Shown piece by piece: positions 50,045 through 58,760 of a stretch of 64,000 nt of DNA. The stretch comes from Streptomyces sp. NBC_01214 (GTDB lineage: Bacteria > Actinomycetota > Actinomycetes > Streptomycetales > Streptomycetaceae): NCBI RefSeq assembly GCF_026340975.1, contig NZ_JAPEOS010000002.1, positions 452,501-516,500 of the forward strand, read 5' to 3'. Below the pieces are notes generated by a model. That model saw only the letters and a list, made by a program, of their open reading frames with translations, was not told the origin of the DNA and did no database searches. The position numbers and the translations under genes were made by a program. The stretch's first letter is position 1; each line of letters opens with the position of its first letter.

Positions 50045-51754
50045 GTGACAAGCACCGCGGATGACAGAACTCCGGTGCACCCTTCGCTCAGCGAAGCGGG
50101 CCGACTGTTGTGTGCCGGCAGCTATCTCGACGCCGCGTACCGCGACCGGGTGATCCAGGAGCTCTACGTCCACGAGGAGCGCTTCGTGGCGCCCTCCTAC
50201 GGCTTCGACGCCGCCCGCGTCCTCGCCCACGCGCTCCAGGCCCGCCGCGCCGAAGTGGCCTGGGCCTCGGCCGTCCTGGCCGTGTGGGGCCTCGGGCTGG
50301 TGCTGGCCCAGCCGCTCCTGCTCTTCCTGCTCCTCCCGGCCGCCTTCCTGAGCGGCGCCGGGCGGATCGCCCGACGCCGGGCGGCGACGTCGCGCGGCAG
50401 CCGCTTCCTCGAACTCCTGCTGCGCGGCTGCGGCTACGTGCTGCTCATCGGCGTCGGCATCGGCATCGTGCAGGGCGCGTTCCAGGGCGAGACGAACGTC
50501 GGAGGGGGCGACGACTCGCTCGCGATCTACGAGGACATCCTGCGCGAGCTCGAGCGGGAGCCGTTCGCCCTCCTCTTCGGGCTGCCCCAACTCGGCTACG
50601 CGATCGCGGGCAGGTACGCCTGGACGGCCCTGATCGTCTTCGCCCTGTTGACCCTGGTCGTCGGCCTCCAGCGGGGCCACTTCGCCCGCGTCATCAGCAC
50701 CTCGCTCAGCCGGACGCAGTACGCCGACCCGAACGCCGACCCCGCCGCCGGCCGCCGCTTCGCCAGGATCCGCGACCGGATCCTGCGCACCCAACACAGC
50801 CGCCTGGTCATCTACAACGTCGACGATCCGTTCTGCGGCGCCGGCGCGGCCTACCGCCCCTGGCACCTGTCGGTCGAGCTGCGCCCGCGCACGGACGGGG
50901 TCGATCCCGAAGCGCTGGACAACGAGCGGATCGTGGCCCGGATCCGGCCCCGGCTGGAGGCCCTGCGCGTTCCGTCGCCGCACGGCTCACCGGAGGCCGA
51001 GCGGGCCGTACTGGACCGGCTGCGGGAACTGGTCATCGACGAGTGCGTGTTCCTGCCGGCCTCCGGGCTGCCCGTGGCGCACGAGCCGGACCTCTCGGAC
51101 CGGGCGTTCGACGCGCACCGGGCCGCAGCGGTGGAGGAAGGCGGCGAGCGCCGCCGCCACTTCCTGCGGGTACGGGTCGGCGGCTGGGACGAGAACCTCG
51201 TCATCACCGTCTTCGTGCGCGTCCACACCCAGGGCGGGATGCTGATGCTGGAGGTGGCGCCGCACGTGCTGCTGCCCGTACGGCCCCAGTTCCAGGAGGC
51301 CGACGACGTGGCCCGGCGCCACCTGCGGAACAACCCCTTCGCCAAGACGGTCTGGGCGCTGAGCCACGCCCCGCGCTCGCTCTCCAAGGCGCTCACCACC
51401 CTCTCGGGGGGCAGCCGCGGCCCCTGGCAGATCGCCACGGAGGGCCACGGCGGCGCGCTCCCGGCCGGTCCGGCCGCGTCCGTGCGCGAGCTGGCGGCGC
51501 AGGAGGACGCCTCCCTGTTCCAGCTGATGGACCTGGACCGGTACCTGAAGACCATCCAGGACCGGATCGTCGCCGGCGTGACCCTGGCCCTGCACGAAGC
51601 GGGCTGGCACACGGAGGAGTTCGCGCAGCGCGCCGTCACCGTCGCGGAGGGCGGGGTGTACATCCAGTCCGTGAGCCACAGCGCGTTCAGCGTGGGCGGC
51701 AGCGGGCACCACAACCAGACGAGCCACCACACGGACAGGGGAGACCGGCAGTGA
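50045..51754 (+). CDS. Membrane protein with C-terminal motif shared with the next gene
   Basis: 569 residues from GTG behind AAAGGGGG. A short N-terminal soluble part, then three or four membrane helices between about 70 and 225 (VLAVWGLGLVLAQPLLLFLLL; YVLLIGVGIGIVQGAF; ALIVFALLTLVVGL). A large cytoplasmic region follows, containing LVIYNVDDPFCGAGAAYRPW and RVRVGGWDENLVITVFVRVH. The last 30 residues contain SHSAFSVGGSGHHNQTSHH, closely matching the N-terminus of the next protein. No enzymatic motif is recognised. It is the first gene of a three-gene operon, coupled by GTGA to the second. The shared motif suggests physical interaction of the two products. Confidence 0.75.
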   Translation: MTSTADDRTPVHPSLSEAGRLLCAGSYLDAAYRDRVIQELYVHEERFVAPSYGFDAARVLAHALQARRAEVAWASAVLAVWGLGLVLAQPLLLFLLLPAAFLSGAGRIARRRAATSRGSRFLELLLRGCGYVLLIGVGIGIVQGAFQGETNVGGGDDSLAIYEDILRELEREPFALLFGLPQLGYAIAGRYAWTALIVFALLTLVVGLQRGHFARVISTSLSRTQYADPNADPAAGRRFARIRDRILRTQHSRLVIYNVDDPFCGAGAAYRPWHLSVELRPRTDGVDPEALDNERIVARIRPRLEALRVPSPHGSPEAERAVLDRLRELVIDECVFLPASGLPVAHEPDLSDRAFDAHRAAAVEEGGERRRHFLRVRVGGWDENLVITVFVRVHTQGGMLMLEVAPHVLLPVRPQFQEADDVARRHLRNNPFAKTVWALSHAPRSLSKALTTLSGGSRGPWQIATEGHGGALPAGPAASVRELAAQEDASLFQLMDLDRYLKTIQDRIVAGVTLALHEAGWHTEEFAQRAVTVAEGGVYIQSVSHSAFSVGGSGHHNQTSHHTDRGDRQ

Positions 51755-52125
51755 CGCAAGACGGGGGAGCCGGGGAAGTGCGGATCGACCGCATCGAAGG
51801 CAGCGCCTTCAGCATCGGCGGCAGCAACAACACCAACACCACGATCCACCACGGTGGTACGGGGGCGGCCGCCCCGGGGGCGGCGGAACTGCTGGAGGCC
51901 GTACGGGAGCTGCGCATCGCCCTCGTCCGCCTGCCCCGCAGCGCCGACCGGTCGGCGCTCGACGCCGAACTGGACGAGGCCGCCGGCGAGCTGGAGGAGG
52001 CCGGGGAGATCCGGCCCGGCCTGCCCGCCCGGCTCAGGGGTGCGCTCCAGCGCTGGGCGCCGTTGGTGGACTCGGTGAACGCGGCCGCCGCGCTCGGCGG
52101 TCTGCTCGCCCTGCTAGGGAGCTGA
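51751..52125 (+). CDS. Small protein with N-terminal shared Gly/Asn/His motif and helical tail
   Basis: 124 residues from a GTG overlapping the previous stop. Residues 10-36 read VRIDRIEGSAFSIGGSNNTN then TTIHHGG, aligning with the C-terminus of the upstream membrane protein (shared V.I, SAFS, GGS, N.T, HH). Residues 45-124 form a helical, Leu/Ala/Glu-rich domain ending in a hydrophobic stretch (VNAAAALGGLLALLGS). The arrangement resembles the paired amyloid-like (BASS/RHIM-type) motifs joining bacterial receptor and effector proteins, but no effector fold is recognised. It could alternatively be a simple docking motif. Confidence 0.68.
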   Translation: MTQDGGAGEVRIDRIEGSAFSIGGSNNTNTTIHHGGTGAAAPGAAELLEAVRELRIALVRLPRSADRSALDAELDEAAGELEEAGEIRPGLPARLRGALQRWAPLVDSVNAAAALGGLLALLGS

Positions 52126-52128
52126 CGG

Positions 52129-52956
52129 GTGGCCACGGGTGGCGGTGCCCACTGGAATCCGCAGTCGCAGCGCTGGGAGTGGGCGGAGCAGCCCCCACCG
52201 CCCCCGCCCCCGCCGTCGTACCCGCCCCGCCCGCCAGGGGGCGGCCAGGGCGGTCCGGGCGGCCAGGGCGGCCCGGGCGGCCAGGGCCGGGAGCGGTCGT
52301 GGAGGGTCCCGCTGCTGGTGGCCCTCGGGGCGGCGGTGGTGGGCAGCTGCGCCGTGGCGGGATGGTTCGTACTGGGCGACGGGGAGCCGAAGGCACCCGC
52401 CGCGGCCCCGTCGGCTCCGGGTACCCCGGTCCCGCCGTCCGGTACGGGCCCGGACGCGTCCCCGACCGCCACCGCCACCGCCTCCGCGTCCGCCTCCGCC
52501 TCCGCGTCGCCCTCGGTCCCGCCGGCGTACACGGTGGTGCGCGACGACGGAGGCTTCTCGGTCGCCGTCCCCACGGGCTGGGAGCGCAGCCACGACGAGA
52601 CCGGCAGTGGTTCCTTCTACCGGCGGCCCGGGGACCGCAGCGCACTGGTCCAGATCTTCCGCGTCACCGAGTCGGACGCGGTCGGAACGTGCGAGCTGCT
52701 GCGGACGTCCTCGCAGGCCCTCGGAAACCGTCCCGGCTACCAGGAGGTCTCCCTCGATCCGGTGTCCGGCGGGTCCTGCGAGCTGGTGTACGAGTACGAC
52801 AACCAGGAGTCGCACGGACGTCGCCGCGCGATCGAGCGGATCACCGTCGCCCCGGACGGGAGGCGCTGGGCACTGCTGGCGGCCGGTCCGGCCGCCGACG
52901 GCACGGCGGTGCGCGCGAACCTGACGGCGGCCGTGGAGTCGTTCAGGCCGGAATGA
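52129..52956 (+). CDS. Single-pass membrane protein with Pro-rich N-terminus
   Basis: 275 residues, GTG start 3 bp after the previous stop. It begins with a WNPQSQRWEW motif and a Pro/Gly-rich cytoplasmic stretch, then a membrane helix (VPLLVALGAAVVGSCAVAGW), a Thr/Ser/Ala stalk and an outer domain of about 130 residues containing GGFSVAVPTGWERS and RRAIERITVAPDG. The outer domain resembles that of the kinase at the window start (FxVxVPxGW), a fold common in actinobacterial sensory proteins. It is the third gene of the operon and may sense the outside for the other two (inference). Confidence 0.75.
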   Translation: MATGGGAHWNPQSQRWEWAEQPPPPPPPPSYPPRPPGGGQGGPGGQGGPGGQGRERSWRVPLLVALGAAVVGSCAVAGWFVLGDGEPKAPAAAPSAPGTPVPPSGTGPDASPTATATASASASASASPSVPPAYTVVRDDGGFSVAVPTGWERSHDETGSGSFYRRPGDRSALVQIFRVTESDAVGTCELLRTSSQALGNRPGYQEVSLDPVSGGSCELVYEYDNQESHGRRRAIERITVAPDGRRWALLAAGPAADGTAVRANLTAAVESFRPE

Positions 52957-52976
52957 CCCGTCCGCAAGGACCGGTC

Positions 52977-53468
52977 CTACTTGTACATGCCCGGGGTGTA
53001 GTGGCCCGGCACCATCCGGGTGGTGACGCCGATGCGGTTCCAGACGTTGATCGTCGCGATGACGGCGATCAGCTGGGCGAGCTCGCGCTCCTCGAACTGC
53101 CCGGCGGCCTTCTCATAGACCTCGTCGGGCACGAAGCCGTCCGTCAGGACGGTGACGGCCTCGGTGAACTCGATCGCGGCGAGCTCCTTCTCCGTGTAGA
53201 AGTGCCGCGACTCCTCCCAGGCGCCCAGCTGGACGATGCGCTCGACGCTCTCACCGGCGGCGATCGCGTCCTTGGTGTGCATGTCGAGGCAGAAGGCGCA
53301 GTGGTTGAGCTGGGAGGCCCGGATCTTGACCAGCTCGACCAGGGAGGGATCCAGACCCTTCTTGGAGGCGAGCTCCAGGGCGAGGACGGCCTTGTAGACC
53401 TCGGGGGCGAGCTTGGCCATGTGCATGCGCGGGGCGTGCTCGGGGGCGTGTTCGTGTGTGGTCGTCAT
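52977..53468 (-). CDS. AhpD-like carboxymuconolactone decarboxylase family protein
   Basis: 163 residues from the ATG at 53468; the N-terminus is His-rich (MTTTHEHAPEHAPRMHM). The AhpD signature is LNHCAFCLDMHTKDA (C57, C60, H64), the redox-active CxxC with a downstream His. Members reduce peroxides through a thiol relay. It is divergent from a MocR-type regulator with a perfect palindrome between them, so it is probably regulated by it. Confidence 0.9.
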   Translation of the reverse strand: MTTTHEHAPEHAPRMHMAKLAPEVYKAVLALELASKKGLDPSLVELVKIRASQLNHCAFCLDMHTKDAIAAGESVERIVQLGAWEESRHFYTEKELAAIEFTEAVTVLTDGFVPDEVYEKAAGQFEERELAQLIAVIATINVWNRIGVTTRMVPGHYTPGMYK

Positions 53469-53499
53469 GTGATCCACCCTAGGAGGCAGGCGGCCCACC

Positions 53500-53514
53500 G
53501 ATATGGTCCATATC
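53500..53514. promoter_or_regulatory. MocR operator candidate
   Basis: GATATGG-T-CCATATC, a perfect 15-bp palindrome, ends 1 bp before the MocR ATG and 32 bp before the AhpD start, within the 47-bp divergent gap. Its place suits autoregulation together with control of the AhpD-like gene. Confidence 0.72.
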
Positions 53515-53515
53515 C

Positions 53516-54916
53516 ATGACGGAATCGTGGGCCACTTTCGGCGCCGACCTGCACCTGCACCTGGACCTGAGCAGCAGACGCGGCCTGCGGGCCGGGCTTG
53601 CCGAGGCCCTGCGCGAGGCCGCGCGCAGCGGGCGGCTGGCGGCCGGCACCCGACTGCCGTCGTCCCGCACCCTCGCCGCCGACCTGGGCATCGCCCGGAA
53701 CACGGTCGCCGAGGCGTACGCCGAGCTCGTCGCCGAGGGCTGGCTGACGGCCCGCCAGGGCTCCGGCACCCGCGTCGCCGAACGGGCCCGCCCGCGCCGG
53801 TCCGCGGCCGCCGCCCCCGTACGGCGCCCCGCGCGCAAGGGGCCCGCGTACAGCCTGATCCCCGGCTCCCCGGACCTGGGCGGCTTCCCGCGCGCGGCCT
53901 GGCTGTCGGCGGCCCGGCGGGCGCTGACCGACGCGCCGAACGAGGCCTTCGGGTACGCGGCCGACCCGCGCGGCCGCATCGAGCTGCGGCAGGCGCTGGC
54001 CGGATACCTGGCGCGGGCGCGCGGGGTGTACGCGGACCCCGAACGGATCGTGCTGTGCGCGGGCTTCCTGCACGGGCTGGCGCTGCTGGCGGGCGTACTG
54101 CGGGCCCGGCGGGTGCGGGACGTGGCGGTGGAGGGGTACGGCCTGGACTTCCACCGGGACCTGCTGGTGCGGGCGGGGCTGCGGACGCGCCCGCTCGGCG
54201 TGGACGGGGAGGGGGCCGGGACGGGGGAGCTGACCGCGGCGGCGGGCGCGGTGCTGCTGACCCCGGCGCACCAGTTCCCGACGGGCGTCGCCCTGACCCC
54301 GGCCCGGCGGGCGGCCGCGGTCGACTGGGCCCGGACCACGGGCGGGCTCATCCTGGAGGACGACTACGACGGGGAGTTCCGCTACGACCGTCAGCAGGTC
54401 GGAGCGTTGCAGGGCCTGGACCCGGACCGGGTGGTGTACCTCGGGACGGCCAGCAAGTCACTGGCACCCGGGCTGCGGATGGGCTGGATGGTGGTCCCGC
54501 CGGGGCTGCTGGAGGAGGTGCTGGCCGCCAAGCGGCCCACGGACTGGGCGTGCGGCGCGCTGGATCAGCTGACGCTGGCGGAGTTCATCACCTCCGGGGC
54601 GTACGACCGGCACGTGCGCGGGATGCGGCTGCGGTACCGGCGGCGCCGGGACGAGCTGGTGGCGGCGGTGGGGGACCGGGTGGGCGTGTCGGGGATCGCG
54701 GCGGGGCTGCACGCGGTGCTGGACCTCCCGGAGGGGCTGGAGCGGTCGGTCCTGCAGTCGGCGGCGTGGCAGGACCTGGCGTTGCACGGGCTGGGACGGT
54801 TCCGGCATCCGGAGTCCGGGCTGCCGGGGCGTGACGCGCTGGTCGTCGGCTACGGGACTCCGTCGGACAGTGCGTGGGCCCCGACGCTGGCGGCCCTGTC
54901 GGCGGCCCTGCCGTGA
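53516..54916 (+). CDS. MocR/PdxR-type GntR regulator with aminotransferase-like domain
   Basis: 466 residues. The GntR winged HTH at 20-88 (LPSSRTLAADLGIARNTVAEAYAELVAEGW) is fused to a fold-type I PLP-binding domain. The PLP Lys is K314 (GTASKSLAPGLRMGW) and the Asp/Tyr pair is in EDDYDGEFRY (282-284). MocR proteins sense PLP or amino compounds and do not usually catalyse transamination. PdxR, which controls PLP synthesis, is one subgroup, but the neighbour here is an AhpD-like gene rather than pdxST, so I leave the symbol open. Confidence 0.93.
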   Translation: MTESWATFGADLHLHLDLSSRRGLRAGLAEALREAARSGRLAAGTRLPSSRTLAADLGIARNTVAEAYAELVAEGWLTARQGSGTRVAERARPRRSAAAAPVRRPARKGPAYSLIPGSPDLGGFPRAAWLSAARRALTDAPNEAFGYAADPRGRIELRQALAGYLARARGVYADPERIVLCAGFLHGLALLAGVLRARRVRDVAVEGYGLDFHRDLLVRAGLRTRPLGVDGEGAGTGELTAAAGAVLLTPAHQFPTGVALTPARRAAAVDWARTTGGLILEDDYDGEFRYDRQQVGALQGLDPDRVVYLGTASKSLAPGLRMGWMVVPPGLLEEVLAAKRPTDWACGALDQLTLAEFITSGAYDRHVRGMRLRYRRRRDELVAAVGDRVGVSGIAAGLHAVLDLPEGLERSVLQSAAWQDLALHGLGRFRHPESGLPGRDALVVGYGTPSDSAWAPTLAALSAALP

Positions 54917-55063
54917 CCTGCGGCGCCGTTGCCGGGGGGCGCCGCCCCCGGACCCCCGCGCCTCAAACGCCGGCGGGGCTGGAAGACCCGGGGCTCCGCC
55001 CCGAACCCCGCGCCTCAAACGCCGGCGGGGCTGAAAGTGGTCCGCCGGTGGGGCTGAAAGGGG
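54917..55063. repeat. Two copies of the dispersed CCTCAAACGCCGGCGGGG element
   Basis: Identical 25-bp copies at 54957-54981 and 55009-55033, each preceded by a GGGGCTCCGCCCC-type or GGGGGCGCCGCCCCC hairpin. They lie between convergent genes and match the copies near 41.6 kb. They may form terminators. Confidence 0.8.
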
Positions 55064-55909
55064 TCAGCCCGTGGGGTTGGATTTGGTCGGGGGTGGGGGT
55101 TCGCCGAAGCGGGCCAGGGCCAGGGAGCCGGCCACCGCCACCACGAAGCCCGTCACCGCCAGCCAGGCCAAGCCCTCGCGGGTGCTGTCGCCGAGCCAGA
55201 CCACGCCCACCACCGCCGGGCCGATCGTCTCGCCGATGACCATGCCCGCCGTCGCCACCGTCACCGAGCCGCGCGCCAGGGCCGAGGTGAGGAGCAGGAA
55301 GGCCGCGCCGCCGCCCAGCAGGAGGGCGTACAGGGCCGGGTTGCGCAGGTCCCACGGCGAGTCGATGAGCCGCACCGAGACCTCCACCACCCCGAAGCCC
55401 GTCCCCGCCGCGAGGCCGAGGACCAGCGCCCGCGGCCCGTCCGGGAGCCGGCCCGCGACCACGCCGACCAGCAGTACCAGCCCGGCCACCGCCAGCATTC
55501 CCAGTTCCAGCGCCGTCGACCCGGTCCCCGTGCCCTCCTCGCCGGCGGAGAGCCCGAGCATGAGCAGCCCCGCGCACACCACCGCCACCGCGCCCCACTC
55601 GGTCCGGGACAACCGCACCTTCAGCAACCGCGCCGCGACCACCGCCGTCACCGCCAGGCTGGCCGCCAGCGCCGCCCCCACCGCGTAGATCGGGACGTGT
55701 CGCAGGGCGATGATCTGGAGCACGAAACCCGCTCCGTCGAGGCCCAGACCCGCCAAGTACCGCCACTGCCGCACGGCCCGCAGGAACAGCGCCGTGTCCA
55801 CTCCGGACCCGCTGCCGGGCTCCGCCGCCCGCGCCGCGACCGCCTGCAGAACCGAGGCCGTACCGAAGCAGACCGCCGCACCGAGCGCACAAATCATCCC
55901 AATCAGCAC
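55064..55909 (-). CDS. EamA/DMT-family transporter
   Basis: 281 residues from GTG with ten hydrophobic helices. The N-terminal repeat has GAAVCFGTASVLQAVAARAA and HVPIYAVGAALAASLAVTAVVAA, and the second repeat GMVIGETIGPAVVGVVWLGDST. This is the drug/metabolite transporter fold of actinobacterial EamA-like (DMT) proteins. The substrate is not predictable. It is divergent from the small lipoprotein gene. Confidence 0.85.
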   Translation of the reverse strand: MLIGMICALGAAVCFGTASVLQAVAARAAEPGSGSGVDTALFLRAVRQWRYLAGLGLDGAGFVLQIIALRHVPIYAVGAALAASLAVTAVVAARLLKVRLSRTEWGAVAVVCAGLLMLGLSAGEEGTGTGSTALELGMLAVAGLVLLVGVVAGRLPDGPRALVLGLAAGTGFGVVEVSVRLIDSPWDLRNPALYALLLGGGAAFLLLTSALARGSVTVATAGMVIGETIGPAVVGVVWLGDSTREGLAWLAVTGFVVAVAGSLALARFGEPPPPTKSNPTG

Positions 55910-56013
55910 GAACTGACTCTAGGTCACGGATCTCACAGCGGCCGGATTCCATCGGCCGGTGACCCCGCTCTACTCTGTCGGCAGCACGCGAGGCCCCAGG
56001 GGGAGCAGCAGAC

Positions 56014-56313
56014 ATGGACAGCAGCAGCACCAATCAACGCCGCATGCGCTCCGGCGCCGTCGCCCTCGGCGGCATGGGCCTGCTCGCGGCCACCCTCGTG
56101 GCCTGCGGCAGCAGCGACGAACCGGACAAGCGCTGCGCCTCCCGCTCCACGCTGCAGCACCTGAACAACAAGGAGTGCAAGAGCGGCGGCACCGGCTCGT
56201 ACTACTACGGCGGCTACGTGGCCGCCGGCAAGGTCGCCGGCGGCAGCTTCGAGAAGTCCGCCGTCACCCGCAACGGCATCGGCGGGAACACCTCCGGCTC
56301 CAGCGGCGGCTGA
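56014..56313 (+). CDS. Small lipoprotein paired with the GspS-like gene
   Basis: 99 residues. Basic N-terminus, hydrophobic segment and lipobox LVACGSS with Cys near residue 31. The mature part is small, with Cys-containing RCASRSTLQHLNNKECKSGG and a Tyr/Gly stretch (GSYYYGGYVAAG), ending NTSGSSGG. It resembles the short membrane or lipoproteins (DUF1190-like) encoded next to glutathionylspermidine-synthase-like ATP-grasp genes in many bacteria. The next gene starts 7 bp downstream. Confidence 0.75.
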   Translation: MDSSSTNQRRMRSGAVALGGMGLLAATLVACGSSDEPDKRCASRSTLQHLNNKECKSGGTGSYYYGGYVAAGKVAGGSFEKSAVTRNGIGGNTSGSSGG

Positions 56314-56320
56314 TCGCACC

Positions 56321-57523
56321 ATGGAGCGGCACACCATCGAGCCCCGTCCGGACTGGCAGAAGACCGTCGAGGAGCAGGGGCTGATCTATCCCCTGACCCG
56401 CTACCCCGACGACTCCCTGCGCCCCTACTGGGACGAGAGCGCCTACTACTCCTTCTCGCTCCCCGAGGTCGAGGCCCTGGAGAACGTCGTCGAGGAGCTG
56501 CACGCCATGTGCCTGGCCGCGGCCGCGCACATCGTCGAGCACGACCGCTTCGCCGACCTCGGCATCACCGACCCGAAACTGGCAGCGCTGATCGCCGAGT
56601 CCTGGCGGCGCCGCGCCGAACAGCCCTCCCTCTACGGCCGTTTCGACCTGCGCTACGACGGCAGCGGCAGCCCGGCCAAGATGCTGGAGTACAACGCCGA
56701 CACCCCCACGTCCCTGGTGGAGGCGGCCAGCCCGCAGTGGTTCTGGATGGAGGAGCGCTTCCCCGGCGCCGACCAGTGGAACTCCCTCCACGAGCGCCTC
56801 GTCGACGCCTGGCGGCGCCAGGCCGAGTTGCTCCCGCCCGGCCCGCTGCACTTCGCGCACTCCGAGGCTGACGAGCTCGGCGAGGACCTGATGACGGTCG
56901 CCTACCTCCAGGAGACCGCCGAGCAGGCCGGTCTGGAGACCCAGGCCCTGTCCGTCGAGCAGATCGGCTGGGACAGTCTGTCCGGCCGGTTCGTGGACGA
57001 GAAGCTCCGCTTCATCCGCTCCTGCTTCAAGCTCTACCCGTGGGAGTGGCTGGCCACGGACGAGTTCGGCCCGCACGTCCTCGGCACGTACGACCACGGT
57101 GGCGGCACCGGCTCCACCTGCTGGATCGAGCCGCTGTGGAAGATGCTGCTGTCCAACAAGGCGCTGCTCGCGATCCTGTGGGAGCTCTTCCCGGAGCACC
57201 CCAACCTGCTGCCCGCCTACCTCGACGGCCCGCGCGAGCTCGCCGAGCCCGGGTCCGCCGGCTACGTGGCCAAACCCCTCCTCGGCCGTGAGGGTGCGGG
57301 GGTCACCCTGCACGGGCCGGGCGGGGGCGGCGAGCCGTTCGTACCGCAGGAGGGGGAGCGGTACTGCTTCCAGGGCCTGGCCCCGCTGCCCGACTTCGAC
57401 GGCAACCGGGTGGTGCTCGGCGCATGGGTCGTCGAGGACGAGGCGGCGGGGCTGGGCATCCGCGAATCGGCGGGGCCGGTCACGGACGAGTACGCCCGCT
57501 TCCTGCCCCACGTCATCCTCTAG
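56321..57523 (+). CDS. Glutathionylspermidine synthase-like ATP-grasp ligase
   Basis: 400 residues, the synthetase domain only; there is no N-terminal CHAP amidase as in the E. coli bifunctional enzyme. Signature regions are SLYGRFDLRYDGSG, KMLEYNADTPTSLVEA (metal and ATP ligands), CFKLYPWEWLATDEFG and GYVAKPLLGREGAGV for the ATP-grasp. The GspS family links a carboxylate to an amine; actinobacteria lack glutathione, so the real substrate is probably different. Pairing with a lipoprotein suggests an envelope-related product. Confidence 0.88.
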   Translation: MERHTIEPRPDWQKTVEEQGLIYPLTRYPDDSLRPYWDESAYYSFSLPEVEALENVVEELHAMCLAAAAHIVEHDRFADLGITDPKLAALIAESWRRRAEQPSLYGRFDLRYDGSGSPAKMLEYNADTPTSLVEAASPQWFWMEERFPGADQWNSLHERLVDAWRRQAELLPPGPLHFAHSEADELGEDLMTVAYLQETAEQAGLETQALSVEQIGWDSLSGRFVDEKLRFIRSCFKLYPWEWLATDEFGPHVLGTYDHGGGTGSTCWIEPLWKMLLSNKALLAILWELFPEHPNLLPAYLDGPRELAEPGSAGYVAKPLLGREGAGVTLHGPGGGGEPFVPQEGERYCFQGLAPLPDFDGNRVVLGAWVVEDEAAGLGIRESAGPVTDEYARFLPHVIL

Positions 57524-57554
57524 AGGTGTCCAGCCGATCCGTACGCGGTCCGTC

Positions 57555-58760
57555 CTAGGCGCCGAGCACCGACCGGAGCTGGTCGAGGCCCCAGTCCAGG
57601 TCCTCCTTGCTGATCACCAGCGGCGGGGCGATCCGGATCGTCGACCCGTGGGTGTCCTTCACCAGCACTCCGAGCTCCATCAGCTTCTCGGAGATCTCCC
57701 GGCCGGTGCCCCGCGACGGGTCGATGTCGACGCCCGCCCACAGCCCGCGGCCGCGCACGGCGGTCACCGCGCCCCCGCCGACCAGCAGGTTCAGCTGCCG
57801 GTGCAGGTGCTCGCCCAGCTCGGTCGCGCGGCCCTGGAACTCGCCGGTCCGCAGCATCGCGATCACCTCCAGCGCGACCGCGCACGCGAGCGGGTTCCCG
57901 CCGAAGGTGGACCCGTGCTGCCCGGGCCGGAACACCCCGAGCACGTCCCGGTCGGCGACCACGGCCGACACCGGCACCACGCCGCCGCCGAGCGCCTTGC
58001 CGAGGATGTAGACGTCCGGGACGACGCCCTCGTGCTCGCACGCGAAGGTCCGGCCGGTGCGCCCCAGCCCCGACTGGATCTCGTCCGCCATGAACAGGAC
58101 GTTCCGCTCGCGGGTCAACTCCCGTACGCCGCTCAGGTACCCGGCGGGCGGCACCAGCACCCCCGCCTCGCCCTGGATCGGCTCCAGCAGCACGGCCACC
58201 GTGTTCTCGGTGACGGCGCGGGCCAGTGCGGTGAGGTCCCCGTACGGGACGATCTCGAAGCCCGGCGTGTACGGGCCGAAGTGGTCGCGGGCGTCGTGGT
58301 CCGTGGAGAAGGAGACGACGGTCGTGGTGCGCCCGTGGAAGTTGTCGGCGGCGACCACGATCTTGGCGTGCCCGTCCGGGACGCCCTTGACCTCGTAGCC
58401 CCACTTGCGGGCGGTCTTCACCGCCGTCTCCACGGCCTCCGCCCCCGTGTTCATGGGGAGCACCATTTCCTTGCCGCACAGCGCGGCGAGCTCGGTACAG
58501 AACGCGGCGAAGCGGTCGTGGTGGAAGGCGCGCGAGGTGAGCGTGACCCGCTCCAGCTGGGCGTGGGCCGCGTCGATCAGACGGCGGTTGCCGTGCCCGA
58601 AGTTGAGGGCCGAGTACCCGGCGAGCATGTCGAGGTATCTGCGGCCCTCGACATCGGTCATCCAGGCGCCTTCCGCTGACGCGACGACCAGGGGCAGCGG
58701 GTGGTAATTGTGCGCGCTGTGCGCGTCGGCGGAGCGGATGGCATCAGCAGTTGTCGACAC
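57555..58760 (-). CDS. rocD: Ornithine aminotransferase
   Basis: 401 residues from GTG. A fold-type I, class III aminotransferase that converts ornithine and 2-oxoglutarate to glutamate-5-semialdehyde and glutamate. PLP Lys is K255 (YILGKALGGG), Asp226 (LFMADEIQSGLGRTG) binds the pyridine nitrogen, and LPMNTGAEAVETAVK is the phosphate-binding region. SRAFHHDRFAAF is typical of the ornithine enzyme. It is divergent from glyA; a partner amidinohydrolase gene, common next to rocD, is not adjacent here. Confidence 0.93.
   Translation of the reverse strand: MSTTADAIRSADAHSAHNYHPLPLVVASAEGAWMTDVEGRRYLDMLAGYSALNFGHGNRRLIDAAHAQLERVTLTSRAFHHDRFAAFCTELAALCGKEMVLPMNTGAEAVETAVKTARKWGYEVKGVPDGHAKIVVAADNFHGRTTTVVSFSTDHDARDHFGPYTPGFEIVPYGDLTALARAVTENTVAVLLEPIQGEAGVLVPPAGYLSGVRELTRERNVLFMADEIQSGLGRTGRTFACEHEGVVPDVYILGKALGGGVVPVSAVVADRDVLGVFRPGQHGSTFGGNPLACAVALEVIAMLRTGEFQGRATELGEHLHRQLNLLVGGGAVTAVRGRGLWAGVDIDPSRGTGREISEKLMELGVLVKDTHGSTIRIAPPLVISKEDLDWGLDQLRSVLGA

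Noticed and set aside
53516..54916. Naming the MocR gene pdxR with a PLP biosynthesis role
   Set aside because: pdxS/pdxT are not adjacent and the operator faces an AhpD-like gene, so the specific symbol is not supported.
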